Shown one piece after another: positions 26,368 to 34,713 of a stretch of 64,000 nucleotides of DNA (the stretch's first letter is position 1; the number at the start of each line of letters is the position of its first letter). This DNA comes from Hymenobacter glacieicola. GTDB lineage: Bacteria > Bacteroidota > Bacteroidia > Cytophagales > Hymenobacteraceae. A program made the position numbers and the translations under genes. The stretch spans positions 20,466-84,465 of the forward strand of contig NZ_BMGS01000015.1 in assembly GCF_014640315.1 (NCBI RefSeq), read 5' to 3'. The notes beneath the pieces were generated by a model. The model had not been told where the DNA came from, did not search any database, and saw only the letters and a list, made by a program, of their open reading frames with translations.

Positions 26368-26948
26368 ATGGGCCACTATACTAACGCTCCGGAGGACAAC
26401 CTGCTCGGGCTTACCGACAAAGACCTGCTGAATGAGCAGTAAGCCTTGGAAGTGGCTCGCACGGAGCGGTATCTGCTGGAGGAGATGGACTACCCCGTGG
26501 ACTTGTCAGTGGAGCTGCTGCGGGACCTGCACCGGCGCGCTTTCAGGCACGTGTACGAGTGGGCCGGGCAGTGGCGCCGCACGGTGCCCAACGTGGGAGC
26601 CTACCTACCCCCACCGGCCCACAAGGTACCGCAGCTGCTCTACGAGTTCGTAGATGAGTTGCGACACCGGCAGACGCTATTACTCCAGGAGCCCCCACAG
26701 GAGGCCGTAGCGGCCCTGCTAGCGTACGCGCACCACCGCCATCCACCCTTTCACCAACGGTGATGGTCGTACGGCGCGTTTATTCACCAATCTGCTGGCT
26801 TACTCCTACGGCTAGCAGGAGGTAATACTGTATCAGCGCGAATTGGGGCAGGGGCGCATCTGCTACCTTGGCCATCCGAGAAGCCGATGCTCACGAGCTA
26901 GGGCCGCTGCAGCAGCTAATCAGCGACCAGCTGCGGCCGTTGTTCTAG
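26368..26948 (+). pseudogene. Second Fic/DOC-family gene, decayed
   Basis: The ATG at 26368 opens APEDNLLGLTDKDLLNEQ, then TAA, then continues in frame ALEVARTERYLLEEMDYPVD, RAFRHVYEWAGQWRRTVPNV, YLPPPAHKVPQLLYEFVDEL and LLAYAHH. A one-base shift near 26736 leads to the Fic motif RIHPFTNGDGRTARLFTNLL. TAG follows YSYG, then QEVILYQRELGQGR; after another shift AIREADAHELGPLQQLISDQ ends at TAG 26946-26948. The motif H-P-F-x-x-G-D-G-R-T-A-R is complete here, unlike in the first Fic pseudogene. Two stops and two shifts make it inactive. Confidence 0.75.
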
Positions 26949-27101
26949 CGCGGCGGGACCAGTTTGCTCATACAGGGCTTCCAGGCGCGCTAGGGGCACC
27001 GTTTGGTTTTCCAGGGCCATAGACGCGAATACGGACCGCACCACCATTGCCTTAACAATGGCCGGGTCTTGGAGCTGACGGTAACGGTCGCGGAGTTTCA
27101 T
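26916..27101 (-). CDS. Small protein, 61 aa, possible Fic-linked inhibitor
   Basis: The ATG at 27101 gives MKLRDRYRQLQDPAIVKAMV, then VRSVFASMALENQTVPLARL, EALYEQTG. The short SMALEN stretch fits the S/T-x-x-x-E-G/N pattern of the inhibitory helix that blocks Fic active sites. Its 3' end overlaps the end of the second Fic pseudogene by 33 bp on the opposite strand, an unusual arrangement for an antitoxin. The motif is short, so the link to Fic is a guess. The frame itself looks protein-like. Confidence 0.45.
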   Translation of the reverse strand: MKLRDRYRQLQDPAIVKAMVVRSVFASMALENQTVPLARLEALYEQTGPAALEQRPQLVAD

Positions 27102-27218
27102 GCGCAAAAATGCCGAGGAGGTAGTATCCTACCGTAAAAGTAATCACAAAGTTCACCGCAAGCAGTGCGGCTAGCAGCGGCTGGCCCGCCGAGGCTGCGT
27201 TCCAATCCAAGTTCAGGC

Positions 27219-27288
27219 CTGCTCTAATGCCGAACGCCCTGTTCCTGTACCAATGATGGCAGAAACGGGGCGTTCGGCATTAGAGCAG
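27219..27288. repeat. 21-bp perfect inverted repeat, candidate terminator
   Basis: Positions 27219-27239 and 27268-27288 are exact reverse complements with a 28-nt loop. It lies just past the stop of the S24 regulator gene (minus strand, ends at 27300). No T-run follows on either side, so a bidirectional hairpin or MITE-like scar is as likely as a terminator. Confidence 0.6.
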
Positions 27289-27299
27289 TTGTAGGCAGC

Positions 27300-28229
27300 T
27301 TATCTAGCCGGAGCTTCAGGCGGGGGAGGGGTGAGCTGGGTAGGAGTCACTTGACGGGCCAGGGTCTGCAGGAACTGCCTTAATTCTTGGTTTTCCTCCT
27401 TCATCTGCTCATACAGCTCGCGCAAATCGTGCAGACCTTCTTCCACGTTATCTACTTTGTAGAATAGTTGTTCGTTCCGGTTAGGCATATACTTGGTGAT
27501 CTGTGCTTCTACGTGCCAGATTTCTAGAATATCGTCGTGGTAAACGTTAAAGGGAGGGTGCGTACGGTTATCAGAACGAAGGCGCAAAAACCCATCCCGA
27601 CGCAATCGATTCTTTACGCGTTTCACCTGAAGGCCTCGGGACTCGGTTACTACTACGTAGCATTCCAAATCAGTGAGGGTTTCCCAGTTAAAACGCTCGA
27701 TATAACGACAAACCAACCAATCCCCATCATGGTAGGTGGTTTCCATGCTATCTCCAACTACCTGTACACCACGCATATGCCCTTGTCGCACGATTTCCCC
27801 TGGTAAGATCATGGAACTAGACTGCTCAAAGAACTCCTGACTTTGGTAGCCCGCCAAGTAATTGGCCGCCGCTTTGTAGTTAATCAACGGGATGGTAGAT
27901 AATCCTTCCATGTTTTGAGTAACTACGAGAAATTCCTCCCCTTTAAAACATGGTTTCTCGATAACTGGAGGAGAAGGAAAAGCAGTAGTAGAATCTCCCA
28001 AAGAGGTAACCAGCACTGGTTCTTCCGGCGTTTCACTGAAAAGAAAATTTAGGTTGATCCCTCTACTATGCAGAAACTGCATGTATTCATGAGGAACAGT
28101 TCTAGTTTTCCCCCCTTCTAGGCGACTGATTTCACTCTGAGATAACCCAGCAGCTTCAGCAGCCTCTACCTGTTTGAGCCCCAAGAGTGTCCGACACTGC
28201 TTGAGGCGCTCAACTATACTCGGGTTCAT
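27300..28229 (-). CDS. XRE-family regulator with S24 (LexA/CI-like) peptidase domain
   Basis: Residues about 5-65 are an XRE HTH (LLGLKQVEAAEAAGLSQSEI, SRLEGGKTRTVP). Residues about 140-260 are a peptidase S24 domain: the nucleophile Ser lies in VVGDSMETTYHDGDWLVC near residue 160, and the general-base Lys is in LQVKRVKNR near residue 202. The C-terminal 50 residues are a coiled coil with a Pro-rich tail. Proteins like this repress phage or mobile-element promoters and cleave themselves upon stress signals. A second XRE gene lies about 130 bp upstream in the same direction. Confidence 0.9.
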   Translation of the reverse strand: MNPSIVERLKQCRTLLGLKQVEAAEAAGLSQSEISRLEGGKTRTVPHEYMQFLHSRGINLNFLFSETPEEPVLVTSLGDSTTAFPSPPVIEKPCFKGEEFLVVTQNMEGLSTIPLINYKAAANYLAGYQSQEFFEQSSSMILPGEIVRQGHMRGVQVVGDSMETTYHDGDWLVCRYIERFNWETLTDLECYVVVTESRGLQVKRVKNRLRRDGFLRLRSDNRTHPPFNVYHDDILEIWHVEAQITKYMPNRNEQLFYKVDNVEEGLHDLRELYEQMKEENQELRQFLQTLARQVTPTQLTPPPPEAPAR

Positions 28230-28360
28230 GTTATTTTATTAAAAGTTTTCATACCAATTCTTGATTGATATGTTACAAGTGCATATAATTGCACCATGTT
28301 AGTACACAAATATGCAGAATCTTATTACCAAACGCTAATGAAACAAACAAAGCTTTGCCC

Positions 28361-28732
28361 TTAGGTCGTAGCGATGGTTGCATTGAATTGTCGCAGACGA
28401 GCGATCCAGCGCTCCATACATTCATCAGTGCCATCTAACTCCACCAGTACGGTAACCTTATGACTTGAAGGGGAAAATTCAGTTCGGTTTTCTTGAGCAT
28501 GGATAACAGATAAAGTACCCTGTGCCTCCTCATCTAGGTTGTACGTGTAGAACTGGTCTAAGCTCATACCAAAGACACCCGCAATACGTTGAAGGACATC
28601 AATCTTGGGCTTGACATCACCTCGTTCATATCGGGCAATGGCACTGTAATCTTTTCCTACCCGTTCACCAACCTGTGACTGAGATAACTTAGCCCGAATG
28701 CGCAGTAAACGAAGCTTTTCTGAAAGTTCCAT
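28361..28732 (-). CDS. XRE-family transcriptional regulator, 123 aa
   Basis: Residues about 5-65 form a Cro/CI-type HTH: KLRLLRIRAKLSQSQVGERV, then DYSAIARYERGDVKPKIDVL and GVFGMSLDQFY. The C-terminal half is beta-rich (SHKVTVLVELDGTDECMERW), perhaps a dimer or ligand part. It lies upstream of the S24 regulator on the same strand and may be co-expressed with it. The target is unknown. Confidence 0.85.
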   Translation of the reverse strand: MELSEKLRLLRIRAKLSQSQVGERVGKDYSAIARYERGDVKPKIDVLQRIAGVFGMSLDQFYTYNLDEEAQGTLSVIHAQENRTEFSPSSHKVTVLVELDGTDECMERWIARLRQFNATIATT

Positions 28733-29592
28733 GGTCTGTTTCTACATCAAGTGAAAAATATTCAATTGATCACCAGATAGTTATAGAAAATCTTCTTTAT
28801 AATTATACCAAAAACATTGCACATTGCGTTAAAAATGCATCATATTGCAATGAAAACAAGGCTTATATTTTATGTTAATTTTGCATAATTAGTTAATTTA
28901 TTCTTATTTCCTTTATTCCCTTTATGCTATGCCACTAGAGTAAGCAGGTAAGTAAAGTTCCAGCCAGTTGCCATATTTGTTACTATCCATTATCCTATCA
29001 GGCAGCATTGACTAAAACTGGTAGCTTCTTTATATAGGCTCTACCGGAGAACTTTCACTTAGATTGTCACAGTACAGGACCTACGGCTATATCCAACAAC
29101 TGGATCAGGCTTAAGCCATCCTGAACTATGGGTTATTCTTCTGTGAACTTGCAGCGATTTACTCTTTGGCACTTGTCTTCTGCTCTGCCCTTTGGGGTAT
29201 GAGAAGTGGCCCGGGGCGGGAATTGGGTGCCTTTCGGTATCTAGTTCCCGCTTTTGGTCCCTACCGGCCTGCTTACTAACACACCATGTAATTTTACTAG
29301 AGGACCAACTCTCCATTTAGAGCTGACGTGGTTAGGTCGCTATCTATTACTTTTTGCACCTCAAGTTGTGCCTTACTACTGTATTATAAGGTTAAGTATC
29401 CCATTTATAAATTCTGAAGCTCCCTACAGTAGCTGTGTCCGCGGGCGAATTACGCTAAATAAGAGGATCTCAGGGGCCAACTAGACTTCTCTTATTGTAA
29501 GCAACAATACTTCAAGCCATAAGAAGCATAAGCAGGCTGCTGCCTTCCACCCTACATATTTATTGAAGTCTACTTTTTATATTCCTATCGCT
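28733..29592. other. AT-rich intergenic DNA
   Basis: About 860 bp without a gene. The first 200 bp are very AT-rich and should contain the promoter of the XRE gene. The rest holds short frames only. Confidence 0.4.
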
Positions 29593-29706
29593 ATGTTCCA
29601 ACCTCCTGCTTGGTTTACGACGGCACGAATTCTCATTGTAGTTTTACTTGAACTCGTTACTCTGTTAGGTCTTCTAGGCTACCGACTATATTGCCTGCTG
29701 TATTAG
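29593..29706 (+). CDS. Possible single-span membrane peptide, 37 aa
   Basis: The frame encodes MFQPPAWFTTARILIVVLLE, LVTLLGLLGYRLYCLLY, a short polar start followed by one 22-residue hydrophobic helix and an Arg/Tyr end. It could be a small membrane protein of the kind found in toxin or stress loci. Evidence is only the frame and hydrophobicity. Confidence 0.3.
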   Translation: MFQPPAWFTTARILIVVLLELVTLLGLLGYRLYCLLY

Positions 29707-30292
29707 GCTGTTTGATCAGGCTTGCTTGGGCTAGCTAGAAAATGAATGCCAAGGCCGTTCGGCTCTCTATTTCGTGAGCATGTCGGCACACGCTTTGCGC
29801 AGGCTAGTGCATGAGCCCGTAGCGTATAGCTTTTTGGAGATTAATGTTGCCGGCCTTAAAGCATTAGTATCTTTTAAGCAGCATCTGCCCAGGTACGGTC
29901 GGCTTTATAATCAATAGAAGGCTATAAAGACGTGAATGACTTTCTGACCCCATTATTAGCGATTTGACTGTTCCCCCTATGTGACCTATCGTCCCAATAT
30001 CCTCGGCGAACTACCGCACGCCCTGAATTATGGACCGTATTTCACACGGGTCTCTTCATACCTAACCCAGATACAGTTTATGCTTATTCCTCTGCTGCCG
30101 CAGGCTACTAAGCACTAGTTCGGCTATGCGAACAAACTTTGGGCGACAGCTACTTGGAACTGGCTACTTACGATAGACCACTACCAGCAGCCACTAAAAG
30201 GACAGGCTCAGATATACTTGGTGGACTATGTAACGGTAACAAGGTAGGAACGAGCAGTTGTGTTTCCGCTTCTCTTTGCTATCCTTCCCATT
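29707..30292. other. Intergenic, no gene seen
   Basis: About 590 bp of broken frames. Some patches look formerly coding but none could be assigned. Confidence 0.35.
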
Positions 30293-30652
30293 ATGAAAGA
30301 AACGCTCATACTAACGTACTTGCAAGCCCATTTTCTATTACAGGCACTGCATCAGTGGCTCGAGGACATACGTCTACCTAGTGGGAACAGGCCTCCTTTG
30401 TCTGCTCTCCAAGCGGTTAGTGCTGAAGTGATATTGCCTAAGCTTACCGGACGATTGCATCGTCAGTTATTGCTCCACCATGTGCGGGCGGAGGGCCGAG
30501 ACATGGCATCTCTGTCCTTACCCCTATCCTTGGCTGAAATGATAGCCGTATTTCGGTGTATTCCAGTAGTGGACGCCACCCCCGAGCTGGGAGCCGTCAT
30601 GTTCTTATTGAGCCAGCTGTTATTGAAGTATGAACCGTATGTAGCGCTATAA
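30293..30652 (+). CDS. Hypothetical protein, 119 aa
   Basis: The Met at 30293 is preferred to one 33 bp upstream because the extra residues are not conserved-looking. The product is mainly helical with moderate hydrophobicity (ETLILTYLQAHFLLQALHQW; SLAEMIAVFRCIPV; GAVMFLLSQLLLKYEPY). There is no signal peptide and no known motif. It may be a small soluble helical bundle. No function is proposed. Confidence 0.5.
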   Translation: MKETLILTYLQAHFLLQALHQWLEDIRLPSGNRPPLSALQAVSAEVILPKLTGRLHRQLLLHHVRAEGRDMASLSLPLSLAEMIAVFRCIPVVDATPELGAVMFLLSQLLLKYEPYVAL

Positions 30653-30780
30653 TAGTCAGCCCCGCACCCTAAGTACTCAGTACCCATTCTCACCTCACCC
30701 GTAAACCAATGGGGCGCCTATGTCTGGTGCAAGGGCACCTTGTTGGTTTTACGTATGCTTCTCAACTACGGAACATACCA

Positions 30781-30963
30781 TTACCCGTCAATTTCTTTGC
30801 TGGGTGGACCCAAGACGTCGATAATTTGTGCAATTTCGTTGGCCCTCAATATTTTACGGCGACCAAAGTGAAGGCCCGCTTCTAACAGCCAACGGCGTAA
30901 CGTGTCCGGGGCACAATTATACCAGCCGGCAATCTGACTTTTGGTGGCAGAGGTAATTTTCAT
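30781..30963 (-). CDS. Small HTH protein, 60 aa
   Basis: The product reads MKITSATKSQIAGWYNCAPD, TLRRWLLEAGLHFGRRKILR, ANEIAQIIDVLGPP. The pattern 'S-Q-I-A-x-W-Y-x-x-x-x-x-T-L-R-R-W' is a compact helix-turn-helix like that of small excisionase- or phage-type regulators of Bacteroidota. It faces away from the lysis-like cassette that starts 490 bp downstream and could regulate it, which is inference from position only. Confidence 0.6.
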   Translation of the reverse strand: MKITSATKSQIAGWYNCAPDTLRRWLLEAGLHFGRRKILRANEIAQIIDVLGPPSKEIDG

Positions 30964-31455
30964 ATAGTGATAACGGTAAGATATAGAAGCAGCTACGGAT
31001 AAGGATATAGTAGTAGCACGAAGATAAACAAGTTTGGGTACCAGCTACTTCATACTGAACCAATAAAAATCAAGCGTATCGCTTAAATACAATGTGTAAG
31101 CCTCAATACCCGACTAAACGAGCTTATAGCTGGAATTTGATAGGCACCTTGCAAGTTAATAGGCCATAGATCCTCTATGGTTTGATTCTATAGTTTACTT
31201 ATAATTATATCATATATTAAATTATTTATATTATGTGTAAAGTTATATTAATTTCTGGGCATTGTACTAATCAATGCTGTCCAGCAAAGCTCCCCGTGCC
31301 TACGTGCGAAAGTCCCAGCAGAGCCCGGGCCTGCTCACATCAACGTGCTGCTTTGCTACCCCATCAGCCCGCCAGCACGTTGATCCCGGTTGTCTTGATT
31401 CAGCCGGCAGCTGATCAGGTGCAATAAGGCCGCCCCGATACGACTTGTATATTCT
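30964..31455. promoter_or_regulatory. Upstream region of the lysis-like cassette, with a 12-bp inverted repeat
   Basis: This stretch separates the small HTH gene from the PAS-sensor gene and should hold both promoters. It contains ATCAACGTGCTG at 31339-31350 and its reverse complement at 31373-31384, 22-nt spacer, about 70-115 bp before the ATG at 31456. It may be an operator or an attenuator. The stretch 31180-31240 is very AT-rich. Confidence 0.4.
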
Positions 31456-32448
31456 ATGAAAAATAGACTATCCTCGCTTTATCGAGGGCTTCGCAACGTG
31501 CGAAAAATAATCACCACTCCTCCCCCCGGAGAAGCCGCTCTGCGCTGGCCCCGGCGAAGGCTCTGGTGGATCCTCGGAGTCAGCTGCCTGGTGTGGGGCA
31601 TTGCTACACTGTTTTCAAATGCTAATGTGCTATGGCATGAATGGGGCTATCTTATTGGCACGCTCAGTATGGCAGGTGCCTGCCTGACATTCAATCTCTT
31701 ACTTTGGCGAATTTATCATCGACGCGGTGACTTGCGCCCGGTACGAACCGCACTCGTGCTGGTAGGAATCCTCTTTTCCCTGCTGACAGTCGGGCGTATG
31801 CTGCATATTACCACACTATTCACGGGAATGTGGTCCCCTGTGGGGAGCTTAATCAGCTTGGTGACCGGTTTACTAGCGTTAGTTGCCGTTGTGTTAGCTT
31901 TTTCCGCTGAGCAATACGCCATGCAACTTCCTCGCCTCGCTGATTTGCAGGCTGCTACGGAAGAGCTAGTAGAAGCCCGGGCCCTGTTGCAGCTGCGGGA
32001 GAATTTAAGTTTGGAAGGCATGTTCATCAGTGCCGATGCGACCATCTTGGAGGCGAACGCAGCCGCTTACAAAATCCTGCAGTACGATCAGAGTAAGCAT
32101 GAATTGATCGGGATGCGCGCCGTGCAGCTGTTGCACGATGACGACTATCATATTGCCTATCAGCACTTATTGCGCAATGATACGAGTCCTTACGTCATAC
32201 GGGCCCTGACTAAGACGGGCGCCGTTGTATACCTGCAAGTAGTAGGCTCGAATTTCTGCCGTCAGAATAACGATGTGGTACGGGTAACCAGCTTTCGTGA
32301 TGTAAGCCTGGAGCGGCATTATCTGCAGCAGCTTACGCCTCTCCCCGATATCAACGATAAACTAACCCAAGAGCTGGCCGAGTTACGATCGTACTTCATG
32401 GGCTCATCTCATTCCTCATTTTTGCCTCATGCAGCCGCGCCCCGCTGA
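31456..32448 (+). CDS. Membrane protein with C-terminal PAS domain
   Basis: Residues about 30-160 hold four predicted membrane helices (WWILGVSCLVWGIATLFSNA; GYLIGTLSMAGACLTFNLLL; ALVLVGILFSLLTVGRML; LISLVTGLLALVAVVLAFSA). A short coiled-coil linker follows (LQAATEELVEARALLQLREN), then a PAS fold at about 185-290: GMFISADATILEANAAAYKI...LIGMRAVQLLHDDDY...VVRVTSFRDVS. There is no kinase, cyclase or HTH output domain, so it senses and passes a signal by contact. It overlaps the next gene by 20 bp, placing it at the head of the lysis-like cassette. Confidence 0.75.
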   Translation: MKNRLSSLYRGLRNVRKIITTPPPGEAALRWPRRRLWWILGVSCLVWGIATLFSNANVLWHEWGYLIGTLSMAGACLTFNLLLWRIYHRRGDLRPVRTALVLVGILFSLLTVGRMLHITTLFTGMWSPVGSLISLVTGLLALVAVVLAFSAEQYAMQLPRLADLQAATEELVEARALLQLRENLSLEGMFISADATILEANAAAYKILQYDQSKHELIGMRAVQLLHDDDYHIAYQHLLRNDTSPYVIRALTKTGAVVYLQVVGSNFCRQNNDVVRVTSFRDVSLERHYLQQLTPLPDINDKLTQELAELRSYFMGSSHSSFLPHAAAPR

Positions 32449-32884
32449 TGTCGTCCGCAGGCAGGTGCTACTGACTAGTATCCTCCCCAGTGGGGATCAG
32501 GTATTTGATAAGGTATGGGAAAGTACCGCCGTAGGTGGGCTGCTGCTGCTGGTAACGGCCTTGGTATGTGCCGTCTGCTGGACCCTGTACAAGGAACTAA
32601 AAGCTGAGCGGGAAGCCCACCGCTTGGCCAGCCTCCAGAAGGATGAGCAACTAGAAAAACTCAATGAGCGCTTCCGAAACGAAATGGTGGCCACCCGTCA
32701 GGTTACCGAAGGCCTGATTCGACAACTTGAAGAATTACAGGCTGAAGTCAAGCACAACAATATGCGCCCGGAGTTCAACCAAGGCCTGATGCAACTCAAA
32801 AACGGACTGCGCGCCCTCGGGGAAGAGCACGGCCTGAAAGCCAGTCAAATGAACATGGACAACGGAGTTGTATTCGATCATTAA
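32429..32884 (+). CDS. Single-TM coiled-coil protein of the lysis-like cassette
   Basis: The 151-aa product has one membrane helix (VGGLLLLVTALVCAVCWTLY, residues about 35-55) followed by a long charged coiled coil (ELKAEREAHRLASLQKDEQL to about residue 115). This layout is frequent in genes next to phage holins of Bacteroidota. Its start lies inside the end of the PAS-protein gene, so translation is probably coupled. It may support or regulate membrane lesion formation; no domain is named. Confidence 0.65.
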   Translation: MQPRPADVVRRQVLLTSILPSGDQVFDKVWESTAVGGLLLLVTALVCAVCWTLYKELKAEREAHRLASLQKDEQLEKLNERFRNEMVATRQVTEGLIRQLEELQAEVKHNNMRPEFNQGLMQLKNGLRALGEEHGLKASQMNMDNGVVFDH

Positions 32885-32942
32885 TCATATCTGATTACCA
32901 AGCTATTACCCCACTTTATTTTATCTCTTATCCTGTTTTTTT

Positions 32943-33428
32943 ATGCATTCTTTTTTTAGACAATTCAATTTTCATCCGGGGGAAATGCGGGCTTTATGGC
33001 GCCGCTTCCAGGAGTGGTTTAAGCTTTTTCAGAAGCGTTGGAACGACTGGCCTTTGGTACTTGGCGCAGTAGTGCTATTCCTGGCCGTGCCCTATTGGCT
33101 GCGTCGCTATCTGGACCCCGAGGCCCGGGCCTTTCCCGTGGACTATCTGAATGTGCTGCCTACTTCCCTGCTGTACTTTGTGTACGCCTCCGCAGTAGCC
33201 TACACGATGTTCCGCCTCCAGTTCCCCGATCTGTTTTCGGACTTTATCCGGTGTCTGGAGAAGGATCTGCTAGACCTGCCCGAGCCGTCGGTCTACCATC
33301 TGGACAAAGATTACTACGACCGTAAAAACGCACAGGCATGGCGACTCTTCAAAACTTCCCTTACTATCTTGTTCTGCTACTTCTTTGGCACCCTGCTGCT
33401 GGAGATAGCCGTCCTGATTATCAGCTAA
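32943..33428 (+). CDS. Holin-like three-TM membrane protein
   Basis: The 161-aa product begins with a basic amphipathic stretch, then three hydrophobic helices: WPLVLGAVVLFLAVPYWLRR, LPTSLLYFVYASAVAYTMF, and LTILFCYFFGTLLLEIAVLI at the very C-terminus. Small size, three membrane spans and position directly before an exported peptidoglycan hydrolase gene are what is expected of a phage-type holin. No holin family motif is recognised, so the call rests on layout and context. The hydrolase gene starts 91 bp before this gene stops. Confidence 0.6.
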   Translation: MHSFFRQFNFHPGEMRALWRRFQEWFKLFQKRWNDWPLVLGAVVLFLAVPYWLRRYLDPEARAFPVDYLNVLPTSLLYFVYASAVAYTMFRLQFPDLFSDFIRCLEKDLLDLPEPSVYHLDKDYYDRKNAQAWRLFKTSLTILFCYFFGTLLLEIAVLIIS

Positions 33429-33967
33429 GCCCTTTATCGCGCACGGTGGTCACTCTGCCGGCTCCCCAGCGGCTGCGGGTAGTGTACCTAAGTCAGGTGG
33501 GAGTGCGTGAGGCTACCGGTCGCAACGACGGGGCCCGGGTAGAAGCGTATCTGCGGGAAATCGGGCTGCCAAAAGGCTACCAATGGTGCTCCGCCTTTTG
33601 CGTGTGGTGCTTTCGGCAAGCTGGCATTAAGGCTCCCAGCTACGGTATGGCCCGCAGTTGGTTTACGCCGGCTCGCCTGCTCTACCGGCAGGGCTGGGAA
33701 CAGCGGCCTGCGGAGCTAGGTCATGGGAACCTCCGTCGCCGCCACGCCCCCCGTCTGTTGCCCCAACCCGGCGATTTGGTCGGCTACCGATTTAGTGGCT
33801 CTGTGGCCATCAACCACGTGGGCTTTCTGGACAGTGACTGGGGCAGCGGTCCGAGCGTAACCACGGTGGAGGGGAATACCAACCTGGTGGGCTCGCGCAC
33901 GGGCAACGGGGTCTGGCGCAACATCCGTCACAAACGCATGATTTATGCCCTGGCTCGTCATCCTTAA
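33338..33967 (+). CDS. Exported CHAP-like cell-wall hydrolase (endolysin-like)
   Basis: The 209-aa product begins with a signal-peptide-like segment (MATLQNFPYYLVLLLLWHP). The catalytic domain follows: GYQWCSAFCVWCFRQAGI carries the nucleophile Cys, PQPGDLVGYRFSG the usual strand, and INHVGFLDSD the catalytic His, followed by VTTVEGNTN with the Glu/Asn. This is the CHAP/NlpC-like order of amidases or endopeptidases that cut peptidoglycan. The first 30 codons overlap the holin-like gene in another frame, so both reading frames are used there. The export signal means a holin may be needed only for timing. Confidence 0.82.
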   Translation: MATLQNFPYYLVLLLLWHPAAGDSRPDYQLSPLSRTVVTLPAPQRLRVVYLSQVGVREATGRNDGARVEAYLREIGLPKGYQWCSAFCVWCFRQAGIKAPSYGMARSWFTPARLLYRQGWEQRPAELGHGNLRRRHAPRLLPQPGDLVGYRFSGSVAINHVGFLDSDWGSGPSVTTVEGNTNLVGSRTGNGVWRNIRHKRMIYALARHP

Positions 33968-34289
33968 GGCGTGGCTGCGCCCCCGGCTACTACCGCTCGT
34001 CCTGCTGGTAGTCGGTCTGCTCCTATTGTTGCAACTGCTGCTCGACGGCTGCCAACGGCGTACTCAGCGTCGGTTGGCGCAGGCCCAACTCGCCACGTGG
34101 CGTCTCGTCCTGCTCGACTCCGTACTGCAGGCGCAGCAAGCGCAGGAGCGCCACCGCTACGACAGCCTGGAGCAGGCACTGCGCCGGCAATTACTTTTTC
34201 AGCAACAACGCTCTCAAGAACTTCAACGTCGTGAACAACAACTGGAAACGCAGTATCGCGCTGGTCGCGTGGTGCTGCCTAAGCTGTAG
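33945..34289 (+). CDS. Spanin-like inner-membrane protein (Rz-like)
   Basis: The 114-aa product has one N-terminal membrane anchor (LLPLVLLVVGLLLLLQLLLD) followed by a charged coiled coil to the end (RRLAQAQLATWRLVLLDSVL; QERHRYDSLEQALRRQLLFQ). That is the layout of an i-spanin (Rz) reaching from the inner membrane across the periplasm. It overlaps the hydrolase gene by 23 bp and the next spanin-like gene by 59 bp; such overlaps are typical of Rz/Rz1 pairs. There is no sequence signature for spanins, so the call rests on architecture and order. Confidence 0.6.
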   Translation: MPWLVILKAWLRPRLLPLVLLVVGLLLLLQLLLDGCQRRTQRRLAQAQLATWRLVLLDSVLQAQQAQERHRYDSLEQALRRQLLFQQQRSQELQRREQQLETQYRAGRVVLPKL

Positions 34290-34689
34290 CGCTTTCGCCC
34301 AACTCGTACCTGACTCCACGCAACTGCAGCGGCGAGTGGTCGGGCAGCCCTTTCCGTTTCAGAGCGGAGTAGCCCTGGAATTGGGGCTGTACCGGCGTTT
34401 ACAGCAGCACACAGAGGTAGCGCAGATGCTGCTCACCAGCAAAGAGGAGCGTCTGCGAACCCTCAACAACCAGCTACAGCTGAGCCAGCGGCTCTACGCG
34501 GAAGCCACCCAGCGCCTGCAAGCGGTGGAGGCCACAAACACCCGCCAGGATGCCACCATTGACGCGTTGTCCAAGGCGTATGCCCAGGCGCAGCAGCAGG
34601 CAGCCAAGCGGCGCTGGCAGGTGCTGACGCCGGCTACGGGGCTGGCCGCGGTGGCTGGGCTCCTCGTAGGTGCGCTGGTACTCCGGTAA
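34231..34689 (+). CDS. Spanin-like exported coiled-coil protein with C-terminal TM
   Basis: The GTG at 34231 gives 152 aa. An N-terminal signal (SIALVAWCCLSCSAFAQ) with Cys in a lipobox-like but not canonical C-L-S-C context is followed by a periplasmic coiled coil (LLTSKEERLRTLNNQLQLSQ and on), and a C-terminal membrane helix (GLAAVAGLLVGALVLR). Signal plus coiled coil plus C-terminal TM is the plan of a one-piece u-spanin that links outer and inner membrane. If the Cys is not lipidated it may instead partner the protein encoded in the overlapping gene. A terminator follows. Confidence 0.6.
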   Translation: MNNNWKRSIALVAWCCLSCSAFAQLVPDSTQLQRRVVGQPFPFQSGVALELGLYRRLQQHTEVAQMLLTSKEERLRTLNNQLQLSQRLYAEATQRLQAVEATNTRQDATIDALSKAYAQAQQQAAKRRWQVLTPATGLAAVAGLLVGALVLR

Positions 34690-34713
34690 GTCTCACTTTC
34701 CATTAGGTTAATA

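Noticed and set aside
31233..31427. 64-codon plus-strand frame before the PAS gene
   Set aside because: Composition is Cys/Pro/Ala-rich without structure, and it spans an inverted repeat in a likely promoter region.
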